DNA of 64,000 nt, from the NCBI GenBank assembly GCA_019828595.1, contig JAHQRK010000003.1, positions 1,736,001 to 1,800,000 on the forward strand, given 5' to 3'. Positions within the stretch are counted from its first letter, which is position 1, and each line of letters begins with the position of its first letter. This document shows positions 18,428-29,381 of this stretch, piece after piece. The position numbers were made by a program, and so were the translations under genes. Source of the stretch: Aphanomyces cochlioides. Its lineage: Eukaryota > Oomycota > Saprolegniomycetes > Saprolegniales > Verrucalvaceae. The notes under the pieces were generated by a model. It worked only from the letters and a program-made list of their open reading frames with translations, was not told the origin of the DNA and ran no database searches.

Positions 18428-21400
18428 CTATTCAACTCTGACCGCAGGATCACATGGCGACAACTTCGAGACGGCAGCATGGTCGCCAAAGCCCCACACA
18501 TCAAGCACAGCGAGGAGCCTGTCCGAGTGTGAAGGATACAAAGCTTGTAGCGCTGGATGCGCTAAAACCCGCATCCCGATCGACAGAACGAGCTCGATGA
18601 CTTTGCATATGAACAAGTCGCCAGACAGCATCTACAGAAGCGATCTCAACTCGGCATGGAATGGACAAGGCGAACGAACCTGTGGACCGTGATGACTTTT
18701 GACAAAAGCAACGACTTGGTCTGGTTGAATCATGTCGGGAACGATTGACAGAGCCTTGAGCATGGAAACGATCTACGTCATGGCGGGAGTGAGGACACTG
18801 CGAGCGGAATGGGAGTCCAACATCGTCGGGGCCAAGTTGCGGCGTCCTTGGCTCCCTCCATGTAGCTGCGCAATGAACGACGTGAGGGCGGTAGGTCAAC
18901 CAGCATGTACCGACCGAAATGAAGACAGAGAGCTTTGAAAGCTGGCAGTCGAGCGTGGACAAGTCGACTGCATTGCGGCGACCACTCAAGGCTCGAGATG
19001 CCTATGTCGCTATCCTCCATGACGCTACAACGGAGTCAAGATGAGAGACAGCGTCGTGGAACCACCTGCGCTTCGCAAACCCGACAACGTTGTAGATGAT
19101 GAAGTCGCGCATGGGTTGCGGCGTGCCAGCGTTGACAGCATGGGCGACATTGTGAACAATCGCGTAAAACTAGACGAGGCGCATCTTGAGCGGCCAAGTC
19201 TTTGCGTTGACAGCGGCTCTTACCTCATGGAAGAGAAGATCGTTCATGGTCAACATGGCTTTCGATTCGAGCGCAGTGGAGTCGACGTGGCAGTCTTTGC
19301 AAAAGCGAAGAGCGTCCGACCACGACAGCCGACGCGCTGACGGCGGCATGTACGCACAATACACATCGTGGAGGAGCTTCCACACTGCGTTGGACGCAAT
19401 CAGCGGCAGGTTGAGACTCTCAAAGACGGCGCGGCACGCCGACGCCGTGGCGTACCCCGTCATGTCAGCTACGTAGCTCCAGTCCAAGTCATGGACTTCC
19501 ATGAGCTTGCTGGCATACTCACATGCCACCTAGGACGGTCTTAGCGTGCGCTACAGCAGGGGCAAGCTCACCATGTGCTCGGCGATCGAAGATGGTTTGG
19601 CAAAGTTGGAGTCGTCCGCGTCAATGTCAACGCGCAACGAAGACGAGCATGGAGGCGGTACAATCTTGTCCATGGACGGAATCGACGACACGCACGGCGT
19701 CATGATGGACGATTGGGTCGATTGATTCGAGTCGTAGCTGGTGAATGAACTCTCAGTGTCGCTGCGCCATGATATCTCGTCCAAGCTTGCAGTGCAACCA
19801 GCAACACTCTCATCAATCTTGATGGCCAACGACGCGTTCTCCATGGCGAGGAAAGCGTCCTTGGTGCTCTCTTCAAACGTCTCCGAGGAGGATTTCCTCC
19901 GCAGCTCAACAGGAGCACCATCGACAGCGACAACCGCTCGAGAAGGCGTAGTTTCGACGGTACGCTGAAGGAAAGACTTGTCAAGGATGTCCGCTTGGCT
20001 CGAGTCGGCATTTCTTTCGCGGCAAGCAGCAAGCCATCGCTGCGCCGTGAGGACAACCAAGGCGACGGAGCGGAGTCTCGGGCAGCATAGACGGAGGAGC
20101 GTGTCGAGATTGTTCAACACTTCAATTGCAGTTCGGTCGAGCATGTGGTTAGCACTGGGATCTGTAGCGGCGATGATAGTGGAAGCTCAGCGCAGGCGTA
20201 CCTCGAGGTGGCTTGAGCTCTTCAAAGATATGGCTTGAGAGAGCAGCGCCGAGGAGTTCCAGCGACGCTCCATCGATCAACGCCTACTGCATCATGGTAC
20301 AACCGCGCTTGAGCTTGGCTTACCTGTTGGATGCAGCGACAAAGCAGCAGGATAAGACGCTTCCGCGTTGGATCGAGCGTCCGCACAGCTCGAGATAGAT
20401 CTGCTACTGGGTTGTCGCTGCTACGAGCGAAGGAAAACACATCGCGACCAACTAAAGCGTCGGTGCGTTGGAGCATCTAGACAATCGCATGACGGCGCTG
20501 GGAGGTAGAGAGCGCATACGAGCTTGAGTGCGCCAGCGAGGGTATGCACGGACATTGCGTCTACTGGCCCAGCGTACGACGGATCCACCACTTCGGAGAC
20601 AAGACTGCTATCGGTAAGTCGCAGGAAAAGGTCGCGTTTCCTCTCTGGTGAAGCCACAATTGCCTCGAGGAGTCGCCGCATGTGCTGCGCCATCTCCAGA
20701 GTCCAAGGGCGGTACGTGCTGCGGCGCCGTGGTGGAGCTTCAATTGGATGTGTGAATTGAAGCGATGGTAGATTGCGCAGCAGCGTTCGACAGATCGCCT
20801 TGCGTGGATTGAGCGAGTCTATGGCATGCCATTACAGCAACGAGCCATGCAGAAGGCTTCACCTTTGAGTTCCCTTGGAGACTCGGAAGGTCGGCAGAAA
20901 TACACACCAAGATGGGTGATCAACGCATCTTCAGCGACCATGAGCTGCTTTGTCACCTACGGAAAGCCCCACAAAGTTGCTGGAATGAGCGGCTGGCGCA
21001 CTGACCGTGTGGATGAGATGGCAGAGCACATGGAGCAGCTCGGCGTGCGCTGACGGGAGGCGATTGATTTCACCTTGGAGGATGTTTACAACCGCAGGGG
21101 ATTGCACTGCCGTCCCTAGCGTTTGAAACGCAGCATACGGCAAGAGCGGTGCATACTGCGTCGAGAGGACGTGGCGGATTACGTACGACATGGAGCGCGA
21201 CGAGACGTGCTTGAGCGCCGCTGTCGTCGGCGACGCGCCGTTGTAAAACATCTCGAGCAGTTTCTTCCGCTCCGACGGCTTGCCTTCGTACTGGAATAGC
21301 TTGGTCTTGTGCGCTTTGTACGCCACGAGATGGTTCACAAAGGCGACCAGTACATTGCATTGAGCACGGGCTAAAGCTGGAAGATGCGGCGGCGGTGGCG

Positions 21401-21476
21401 GTGGCATGAGGACCTTTTGTGTAACTGCTGGCAGTTTCATTCCATTTACTTTATCGAAAAAAGTCCACTTCAACAT
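18428..21476 (-). CDS. Tandem RhoGAP-domain protein, multi-exon (3' exons provisional)
   Basis: The ATG at 21476 opens a proline-rich N-terminus (VLMPPPPPPHLP) and a first RhoGAP-like domain. LFQYEGKPSERKKLLEMFYN takes the place of the usual GIFRVSG...FxxG block, then YAPLLPYAAF and LPSAHAELLHVLCHLIHTV follow. A second domain follows: LFLRLTDSSLVSEVVDPSYA, MSVHTLAGALKL, spliced to MLQRTDALVGRDV, then LDPTRKRLILLLCRCIQQ and ALIDGASLELLGAALSS. RhoGAPs accelerate GTP hydrolysis on Rho/Rac GTPases through an Arg finger. The first domain has FQ where the finger should be; the second may keep Arg (FLR). Further exons add helical sequence (DLDWSYVADMTGYATASACR; FYAIVHNVAHAVNAG). Splicing near 18775 is unresolved: an in-frame TAG would need an intron of about 26 nt, or the gene may end there with 18428-18770 separate. 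Confidence 0.6.
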
Positions 21477-21519
21477 TTACTTAATTGAAATCACACTATT
21501 TTCAACATAGTCAGTGACG

Positions 21520-22347
21520 ATGGCGTCGTGGACGACGCGCCGAGCGTCGACCCAGGCGCTGCCTGTCTTGAGCAACCAAGAAGACGACGCCGCCGCGCGA
21601 TGGAAGGAGCTTTCTCCGTGGAATGCACTGCTCTGGCCGTTTCAGATCATTACGTATGCCCGGCTGAGCTTTTGCCTCATCTACTGCATCGTCTCGGCAC
21701 TCGCGATCGTGGTTCTTGCCGGCCTCGTGCTTCTTGGCGTCCTGCTCGTCCCGACATCGATAGCGTGGTTCATTTGCCAGCTTTTCTGCCGGTGTGGCCT
21801 TGGCGGCGACCTTCCGCGCTTCCAGTATCCGTGGTCGATCCTCCACCGCGCACTTCGGACGTTTCTAGCCTGGGACTGCTGGCTGCATAACACGATGGCG
21901 TCACCCGACGCGCAGATCATCATCCAGTACGACGGCTACGATTCCTCTCGATCGACCCAGCAGCGCGGGCCGCAATTCGTCACGCGGCTCAAACGCGACG
22001 ACTGGACGCCTGCACATTGCTTCCAAATCGTGATGTACCTCACGACGGTTCGCCTCGGGTTGTCCGTGCTGGTCTACCTCTGGTTGAGCTTGATGAAGGA
22101 TGTCTTTTGCTTTGTCCAAGCTGCGTTTGCCATTTGGTTCCTCGCTCCTCAAGCGAACGACCAGCAGGATTACATCTGGGGCGGCGACGTGAGCTGTCGA
22201 GCCCATCCATTCGGCTGCGTCGGAAGTGCCGCCATCGAGCTCTACCTCGTTGTGATCCTTCGGACGCTCCTCGTGCGAACAATGTGCTGGTGCACACGAT
22301 ACTTTTGCTGCGAGTCGGTCATCCTCTTGAATGCTGGCGGACTCTAA
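21520..22347 (+). CDS. Multi-pass membrane protein, unknown
   Basis: A single exon from the ATG at 21520 gives 275 residues. Two strong N-terminal hydrophobic segments (LIYCIVSALAIVVLAGLVLLG and VLLVPTSIAWFICQLFC) and two to three more in the second half (LGLSVLVYLWLSLM, FCFVQAAFAIWFL, IELYLVVILRTLL) are visible. A soluble loop (about 105-160) between them contains DAQIIIQYDGYDSS. No family motif is recognised. It is head-to-head with the RhoGAP gene, with only 43 bp between the two ATGs. Confidence 0.75.
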   Translation: MASWTTRRASTQALPVLSNQEDDAAARWKELSPWNALLWPFQIITYARLSFCLIYCIVSALAIVVLAGLVLLGVLLVPTSIAWFICQLFCRCGLGGDLPRFQYPWSILHRALRTFLAWDCWLHNTMASPDAQIIIQYDGYDSSRSTQQRGPQFVTRLKRDDWTPAHCFQIVMYLTTVRLGLSVLVYLWLSLMKDVFCFVQAAFAIWFLAPQANDQQDYIWGGDVSCRAHPFGCVGSAAIELYLVVILRTLLVRTMCWCTRYFCCESVILLNAGGL

Positions 22348-23439
22348 GCCCAACCCACTCTGCTCTTGTACATTTTATCCCTCGAATCCCCACGCTTATC
22401 TCTTATACTCGCTTACTAGGTAGGATAAGTTTAAGTTTATAAGAACTTAAGCTTATTTGATCGTTCAGAGGCTAATTTTGCTTTAAATTAGTAATGACAT
22501 ATTCTTTTCACCTCTGTAAAGTTCAGCTTATATTTAAAATGACAGGAGTAATCTGGAGCATGCAATGTTTCCCCCGACAGAACGACAAGCGCAACGACAC
22601 CATCCAACTTTGTCATGCGACCGGTAGCAAAGCGTGACAGCTCGATGGGCACAAACGAGAATTTCTTTCGTATCGCGATAGGAATTGACTCAAGACCTGA
22701 TCGCATGCAGCAGTTGATTGAGCCAGGTCCACGGCGAGGTGAAATCCACAGTGTCCCAGCGGCGTGATGGCGTCCATGGATAGCTCTTCATGTCTTTCAT
22801 TACGGACTCTACAATAATCACGACTGCGTTGGACAGCGGTGCAACTCATGTGTCAAAACACCGAATCCATGATGATTTAGCTCGACGATGGCATTTCCCA
22901 TTGGCCGACTGGGCTCATGATGGCTTTTGGTTATGAGCCAGACTAGCGAGGTGATTAACGGTATTACATGAAAGTTGTCACGTGGGTCGGACGTAGAAGT
23001 GAGTCACTTGCTCGACATGCTGCTGCCCTGCTGGTGTTGACTTGACATGGTTGATGGACTGATGAAAACCGCCGAGCCAGCCGTCACGTGGCCCACATCA
23101 TCATCTCCCACCCTCTTGACGGCATACTGAAATGGATTGAATAAAAAACGTATCGAGTTTTATTAATTCTGAGAGGTACTCAGCTTTCAAGCCAGCGGAG
23201 GTGTCCCACGTTGAGTGGCGCCGACAGATTGGTGCCGCTCCACCTGTTGCAACGCAGTCGAGTCAAGGGCACTCACTTGGGACACGTCTTGACTCGACAA
23301 TTCACAGATGGACAGACGCAGTTCATTCCAATGGCTGGGAGAGTGTGGTTCGATGACCAGGGACTTCGAACGGGGGGACTTCAGAGGGCGATGGAAGGAA
23401 GATGAAATAGACGAACAAGATGGACGGCACAGACATAAA
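22348..23439. other. Intergenic region of 1.1 kb
   Basis: I find no supported gene. The first 150 bases are AT-rich. 23180-23439 is the 3' flank of the FYVE-GAF gene, and its short ORFs are antisense shadows without motifs. Confidence 0.4.
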
Positions 23440-25240
23440 TTATCGGGAGAGGGCACGGTCAGACGAGGAGACAGATTGAGAGAGTTGTTGCTGGATGTCA
23501 TTGCTTTGGGAGAGCAAGCGGACGAGCATGCTTTGGATTTCTTGCTGCGTAAAGTCGCGCACGGGTGGCGGTGTTGGGTAGTCGAGCACGAGTTTTTCGT
23601 TGTAGATCGCCATGTTTGTGTCGACGTCGTACGATTGATTGCGGTGGAGCACGGGAATCGTTTGAATTTCATCATACACGTCTTGAGGAGGTGTAGGCAC
23701 GTACGTTGTTTTCAGCACCACTTGGTTGAGGGAAGAGGTCGACGACGCGGGAGTTGGGGCTAACGATACGGACTTCTCATCACTCGAGTCATCTTTTCGC
23801 TTGTTCGCTCGGTTTGTCAGACATGTAAGGCAAGCCGCAATGCGCACAACTTTCTTGCTGCCGGGTGTATGGTCCAACACTGCCGACATGGCACAATTCT
23901 TGCAAACGACCTCGCCGCAAAGACGGCAGTGGTGCTTTCGAAGGAACATGGAAAACTTTTGCACGCAGACTTTGCACGTAGTTCGCTTGGAGTCTGACAC
24001 CCATTGGGTTCGAGGAAGCAAGTCGCTGGCCGTGATAAACAAATCCAAGCCTGGGGGTGCATTGGACGATGTAGAGAGACGATTGTTGAATTCGTCGTCA
24101 CTCGATGATGCATCTTGAGCCTGACTGCTGCTGGAGCTGCGGCCATGGCTGCGACTGTCAGTGGAGGAGCGGCGTGGCACGCGCAATCGCTCCGAGTCTT
24201 CAAGCTTCTTGACCACAACGTTGGCGAGCACTTCGAGCAAGTTGATGTCGACACTAATATGCGGTTGCTGATCCATCACACATACAGTTCCAAGAACGTG
24301 GCCACTGGGAGCACAGACAGGGGCGCTAGCATAAAACTTGATTCCTGCACCAGTGACCATAGGGTTGTGTTGAAAGCGAGCATCAGTGGTCGTGTCAAGA
24401 ACAACCACTGGTTCTTTGGACACTATGGCATGGGCACAGAAGGAGACACTGCGGGGAATGGATTCCTGGGCTAGACCAAGGCTGGCTTTGAAAAGCTGGT
24501 ATCGATCATCCACAAAGCAGACAGCTGCAATAGGGCAATGCAACACCTTGGACGCGAGTTCGCATACACCGTCGAAAGCTGGTTCTTTGTCTGCAATTTG
24601 ATAGCTGTGGAGAACTTGTACGCGCTGTGCGTCGTTGTCAACAACAGGGGCTTTTGGCCAGGGATGCGCCCATGAAAAGTCGAGTTCGTAATCGTAGGGA
24701 GTAGACTTCGACACAAGGTTCGACACGCTGCTGGATGAATGGGCAAAAACTAAGGCAGTTGAAGATGTGTCAATCGAGGAGGACGCTTGGAGCGACTTGG
24801 AGGAATATTTGTCGGCACTATCAGACGATCGGTAGCTGCCTGAGTGAGCTGTATGCCTCGAATTTCTCTCGCTGGCGACTGATTCATGGTACTCCGCTTC
24901 AACTACGGCGACGCAGGAGAGGCAGACTTTGGCGTCAATGACATCTTTCGACACTTCAGCGACGTAGAGGACAGTGCAGCTCCGACAGACAACTTCCCCA
25001 CACTAATGAGATCCACGCGATGAGTTCGCGCGCGACGCAGGCATCACGTACCATTTGGCAGTTGTATTTTCTTCGGAACGTCGAGAATGTTTTCGTGCAT
25101 TCTTGGCACGCAGTTGCGCCTTTGAGAGGGGCATACATGTGAGGGAGCATGAGTTGATCTTGACGAAGGATACGAGGCGCTTCATCTGCGGAGGCCGAGC
25201 CGTCCACAAAGACTGTTCCTATCGACATGGACATCGCCAT
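23440..25240 (-). CDS. FYVE-GAF-FYVE domain protein
   Basis: Exons 25240-25052 and 25002-23440 give 583 residues. The N-terminal zinc finger (CQECTKTFSTFRRKYNCQM joined to CGEVVCRSC) is FYVE-like but has RRKYNC instead of R(R/K)HHCR. A serine-rich linker follows, then a GAF domain (about 165-300; CPIAAVCFVDDRYQLFKASL, SFCAHAIVSKEPVVVLDTT, FYASAPVCAPSGHVLGTVCV). A second, canonical FYVE follows (WVSD, CKVCVQKF, RKHHCRLCGEVVCKNC, CLTCL), and the tail is coiled. FYVE domains with WxxD and RKHHCR bind PI3P on endosomes; GAF domains sense small ligands or dimerise. The intron splits the first finger. I infer an endosomal sensor or adaptor. Confidence 0.85.
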
Positions 25241-26642
25241 GACTGCTTAAAAAAAAACGAAATGGAAAATCAAAAACGTGCTGGAAGCGACATGGCTGAT
25301 CCCATTCAAATTCGATTCCAACTCACAATAAAAATGGCCTATTTTCTGCGCTGGGGTATAAAAATCTATACAATTTTCATTATCAATGAATGCATAAAAA
25401 AATTCAAACAATTACTCGTCCGGTGTATATTAAACCTCAGAGGTCCATTCAGTGTGTTACGATTGCGCTATGGATGGTTTTATGGGTTATTTCGGCCGTC
25501 TGGTTCGAAGCATGTCTGCCGATCATGTTGTTTTGATGCCTATGCACATCTCCATCGCCCTTCCAACACTTGCTTTCGAGTGACACCACGTCGTGTCCCT
25601 CGTTGGTGCGCTCACGATGAGTCGAAGCTACAAGCTGAGTATTCTTTGGAGCTCAATTCGTCCAACGACACGAATTTGGTTGCAAGATGAAGATGTTCGC
25701 GGCCGTCAAGTCGTAGCCCGCGCGATTCCACATCTCAGAACGTCGAATGTCACACAACTACACCATCTCCACAGTCTCCATATGCCATTTGTCCAAACCT
25801 CGGACAGGAAAGTACACAGTACGACGCTCGCTTGAGCGCTACACCTTTCATTCATACAGGTTTTCCTATATGAATCACCGCACGACCGACGGAATCCGTG
25901 CAATCAATTGCATTACGCTCTCAACATGGGTCGTAGTAGTCTTCAAGGAGGATGTGCCTATAAACTCCCGATGAGATTAGTCATTCCAAGCGAGCACTAC
26001 TCGTGAAACTGGTTCTGGTCGGTCAATGTTGGCGGTTTCAAAAGGCATCTCTGCTCGAAATCGGTCAAAAAAGGCCATTTTGAGCTTTTTATTTTGGAAA
26101 TTTTGGAATTTTGACGTGATCGATGGTGCAAAGGCGCAGGTTGCCACGTAATGTCACCTCCTCAAGGACGAGCGAGCGCCTTTGCGAATAGCTGCCTCGT
26201 AGTGTAACATGCAACAGCAATTAAAGGAACAACATGCTACGTTTAGTCTGCAAAGTTTAAAGGACTCGCAAACCGCGACTTCGATTATGGGTAAGTGAAA
26301 GATTACGCAGAGGACTATTACCAGCAATCGAACTTTGACTTGGTTTTAGTATACAACCACATGGTTCCTGTCAACTTGTATAGGAGCAGCTCTTTGAAAA
26401 CCGTATGATGGAGTGCGTTCTTGCGCTAGCTTGGCATATGCCGCCTCTACGCTTCGCATGCAATGTGAACACAGCATACAGCGAAAAAAACACATCGCGC
26501 TCTCCAAAGAGCAACAAGAGCCTCCAACTTGCCATGCCAATGTGAATATTTTTTATACCGTGGATTACTCCGGGGTAAATTATTTATATTTTCATTTTCT
26601 ATTTATTCATTTTCAATTATTTATTTTTATTGTTTGATCGAG
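25241..26642. other. Intergenic region of 1.4 kb
   Basis: This region separates the starts of two divergent genes. No conserved ORF or RNA is found. AT-rich tracts occur at 25300-25420 and 26560-26640, the latter just before the methyltransferase ATG. A stretch at 26050-26120 is rich in TTTTGGAAATTTTGGAA motifs. Confidence 0.4.
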
Positions 26643-27545
26643 ATGCCATTCAATCGACCGCCACCAGAGCAAAGGTCACGACGGCCAGACCGGTTCTACT
26701 CGGTCGACCAAGCCAATGCTTACCACTCGGAAGCGAACGCCGACATCCAGCGAGATCTAACGCGCATGGCACTGTCTCTTCTCCCACATAGCAACAACCC
26801 ACTCCTTCTTGACCTTGGTTGTGGCTCGGGACTCTCGACACAACATCTCCCACCACTTTCGATCGGAGTCGACATTAGCGCCTCCATGTTGAAGCTTACA
26901 GCCAAAGACGTTGACCATGGGTATATCTGCGCGGCGGCATTTGCTCTGCCCTTTCGAAACGACAGCTTTGATCACTGTATCAGCATTTCCATGCTGCAAT
27001 GGCTCTCGTTAGAACAACTACACCAGTTCTTCAGAGAGCTCGCGCGCATTCTCAAACCGACTGGAACTGCCGTACTGCAAGTTTACCCTCTGGATCTTCC
27101 ACATGCTGACGAAATGGTGCAAGCTGCGCGCAAAGAGACTGGAAAACCTGTCGTTCTCGTGGCAGATTTCCCCCATTCCAACAGCGCTCTCAAATGGTTC
27201 CTTTGCGTCGATTCGACTGCCGATGAGAAGAGCAATGACAGGTGTCCATTGGCACGACGCATGGACAGAGCTTGTGCGTACAATTATCGAAAGCAACGCG
27301 GCTTGCAACAAGGTCGACTCGGCTTGGAGCATGTTCAATATGCATGGCACGCGTACCGAAAAATCATGCGGGTGAGACAGCTCTCGACCATCGTCCAGCG
27401 TCATCACAAAGAGCGTCAGATCTTTCCCAACGAGGAGCGTCTCGTCAACAGACTCGTCGAAATTCTGGGGCAGACCATATCTCGCGAACAATTAATCCAA
27501 GAAAGCGATCTTGTCGTTGACATCATGCATCAAACGTTTCCTTGA
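26643..27545 (+). CDS. BUD23-like: Bud23/WBSCR22-like SAM methyltransferase
   Basis: A single exon gives 300 residues. The ATG at 26643 starts [10 protein letters not shown] directly before the domain; upstream in-frame sequence is low-complexity AT. Family landmarks: [20 protein letters not shown], motif [41 protein letters not shown] and [18 protein letters not shown]. This set is characteristic of Bud23, which methylates N7 of a G in 18S rRNA with Trm112. After about residue 195, however, the sequence ([49 protein letters not shown]) does not resemble the basic C-terminus of Bud23. It may be a paralogue with another substrate. The last 16 bases overlap the MoaE coding sequence on the other strand. 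Confidence 0.7.
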   Translation: MPFNRPPPEQRSRRPDRFYSVDQANAYHSEANADIQRDLTRMALSLLPHSNNPLLLDLGCGSGLSTQHLPPLSIGVDISASMLKLTAKDVDHGYICAAAFALPFRNDSFDHCISISMLQWLSLEQLHQFFRELARILKPTGTAVLQVYPLDLPHADEMVQAARKETGKPVVLVADFPHSNSALKWFLCVDSTADEKSNDRCPLARRMDRACAYNYRKQRGLQQGRLGLEHVQYAWHAYRKIMRVRQLSTIVQRHHKERQIFPNEERLVNRLVEILGQTISREQLIQESDLVVDIMHQTFP

Positions 27546-28051
27546 GGAACATCTAATGGAACCATCGTTCGCCATTCGGCGTTTTCTTTCCATACGCGAT
27601 CATCGCCTTCGTACTTTTCGAGCTTCCAAATTGGCACACGGGCTTTGAGTGTGTCGATCGCATACGCCACAGCTTCCAACGACTCTCGTCGGTGTGGCGA
27701 TGAAATCGCAATGATGACACTTGCTTCTTTCACGGGAACAACACCCAGCCGATGTAGCATTGCAATACCAACAACACTAGGCCACTGCTGACGAATTGCA
27801 GTGCAAATCGCTTTGAGTTCCTTGTTGGCCATCGGGATGTACGCTTCGTACTCAAGATGAAGGACTTTCTTGCCTACGATGGTTCAACAGTCATCCAAAC
27901 GAACGTGACACCTCCCAATCATACCTTGAAACGTATCTCGCGTCGTTCCAACAAAGGTAGAGATACCTCCAGCACTTGCATCAGTTACATAATCGACTGC
28001 TTCGTTCACATCCAGCGGCGCATGCGTGACCTGAATCAAGTTGCGCTCCAT
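27530..28051 (-). CDS. MOCS2B/moaE: Molybdopterin synthase large (catalytic) subunit, MoaE/MOCS2B
   Basis: Exons 28051-27925 and 27873-27530 give 156 residues; another in-frame ATG at 28063 would add four. Motifs: [37 protein letters not shown] (restored by splicing), [51 protein letters not shown] and [11 protein letters not shown]. MoaE joins with thiocarboxylated MoaD to insert dithiolene sulfurs into precursor Z, giving molybdopterin. The Lys of PVKEAS and of IWK match active-site lysines. The short intron is 51 nt. Coding sequence overlaps the end of the methyltransferase by 16 bp. Confidence 0.9.
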
Positions 28052-28244
28052 TGTCAAATGCATCTCAAACCCGATTCGATAAAATTGTCAAGTCAACTTT
28101 ACGGTAAAGTTTACGTTAGCTAAATATTCCGGATAAATAACCGGTTGAAGCTTGTATTTTCACAAATGTCAAATGTCTACGTGAAGGCAAACGAAGTCCT
28201 CGAGGAACTGCGTCTTCACGCTCATTAATCATTCCCCCCACGCA

Positions 28245-29381
28245 ATGCAACTTGCCCAGCGAATCGAAGGAGCTCTCTTTGGACTGTTCGTCGGCGATGC
28301 CGTCGCCATGCCGGTGCATTGGATGGTACGTCTCCTATGTGTCTGTTTATGCTCTTGGATAGTACAATTTGCAGCAACTGCAAGCAGACTACGGTCGCAT
28401 CACAGGCTATGTCAAACCGAAGGACACGTTTATGGGAAGCATTATGAACTTGTCCAACACTGGCGGCGGTGGACGCGGCAGTGACAAAGGCGACATTGTT
28501 GGCACGGTCATTCTGCACGGCAAGAAAAAGTATTGGGTCCGCCAAGGCAATTACCATTACCATCTCGGTCTCCATGCCGGTAAGACGCTTCGTTCTCTCC
28601 AACTTGGCTCATAATCTTTGTTCTTATCCCAGGGGAAAACACGCTAGAGGGTCAGTTGACTCGACTTCTTGTGCGTACGATGACTGCGTCGTCTACGTTT
28701 GATCCTGCTGATTTCCAGCAAGCCTACATTAACTTCATGACGACTCCTGGGAACCACAATGACACGTATGCTTCGACGTGTCATCGCATGTTCTTTGCCA
28801 ATTACGTGGCTGGAAAACCTCCCGCGGAATGCCCTGACAACGATGGGCATAACGTGGACGCGATTGACGTCTTGACGCTCACAGTTCCTGTCATCCTCAG
28901 GTACGCAACCGCGCCAGCTGCCGAGAGAAACCAACACGTCCGCGATGTCATTGCCACGACCCGCAAAGCGCCCCAAATGTACAGATACGCTGAAGCATAT
29001 AGCGATCTCTTGGTCGATGTCGTCCACGGCACGGATCTCCGTGCGGCAATCAAAAAGATTGCCGGCAGGGATATCGAAGCATCGATCTCGCGACGCGATC
29101 CCATGGTAGCTTGCTACATGGATTCTTCGTTTCCAGCGCTCCTCCATTTCGCCTACAAGTACGCCGAAGACCCCGAAGCCGCTGTCTTGGCGAATGCAAA
29201 TGCCGGTGGCGAAAACGTCGCCCGTGGATCAGCTCTTGGCGCGCTCCTGGGGGCTGCCCATGGCAAAGCTCAATTCCCAGCATGGGCTCGCGATGAACTC
29301 TATGCCAAAGACGCGATTGATCGTGAAATCGCCGCGTTCCTCAAGTCATACAACAGCGATACTTGCCAAAAGAGCGATTGA
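28245..29381 (+). CDS. ADP-ribosylglycohydrolase-fold protein
   Basis: Exons 28245-28325, 28363-28579 and 28633-29381 give 348 residues. The fold shows as EGALFGLFVGDAVAMPVHW at the N-terminus (GAL-GxxxGDAxGxPVE in the family) and GGENVARGSALGALLGAAHG at the C-terminus (usually GGDTDTxAAIxGALxGAxxG). A middle helix block (TVPVILRYATAP) also fits. Classic DraG/ARH enzymes bind two Mg ions with the Asp residues of GD and D-T-D and remove ADP-ribose from Arg, Ser or RNA ends. Here the C-terminal D-T-D is E-N-V, so metal binding must differ or be lost. It could act on another substrate or bind without hydrolysis. It is divergently placed from MoaE, about 190 bp from its start. Confidence 0.75.
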
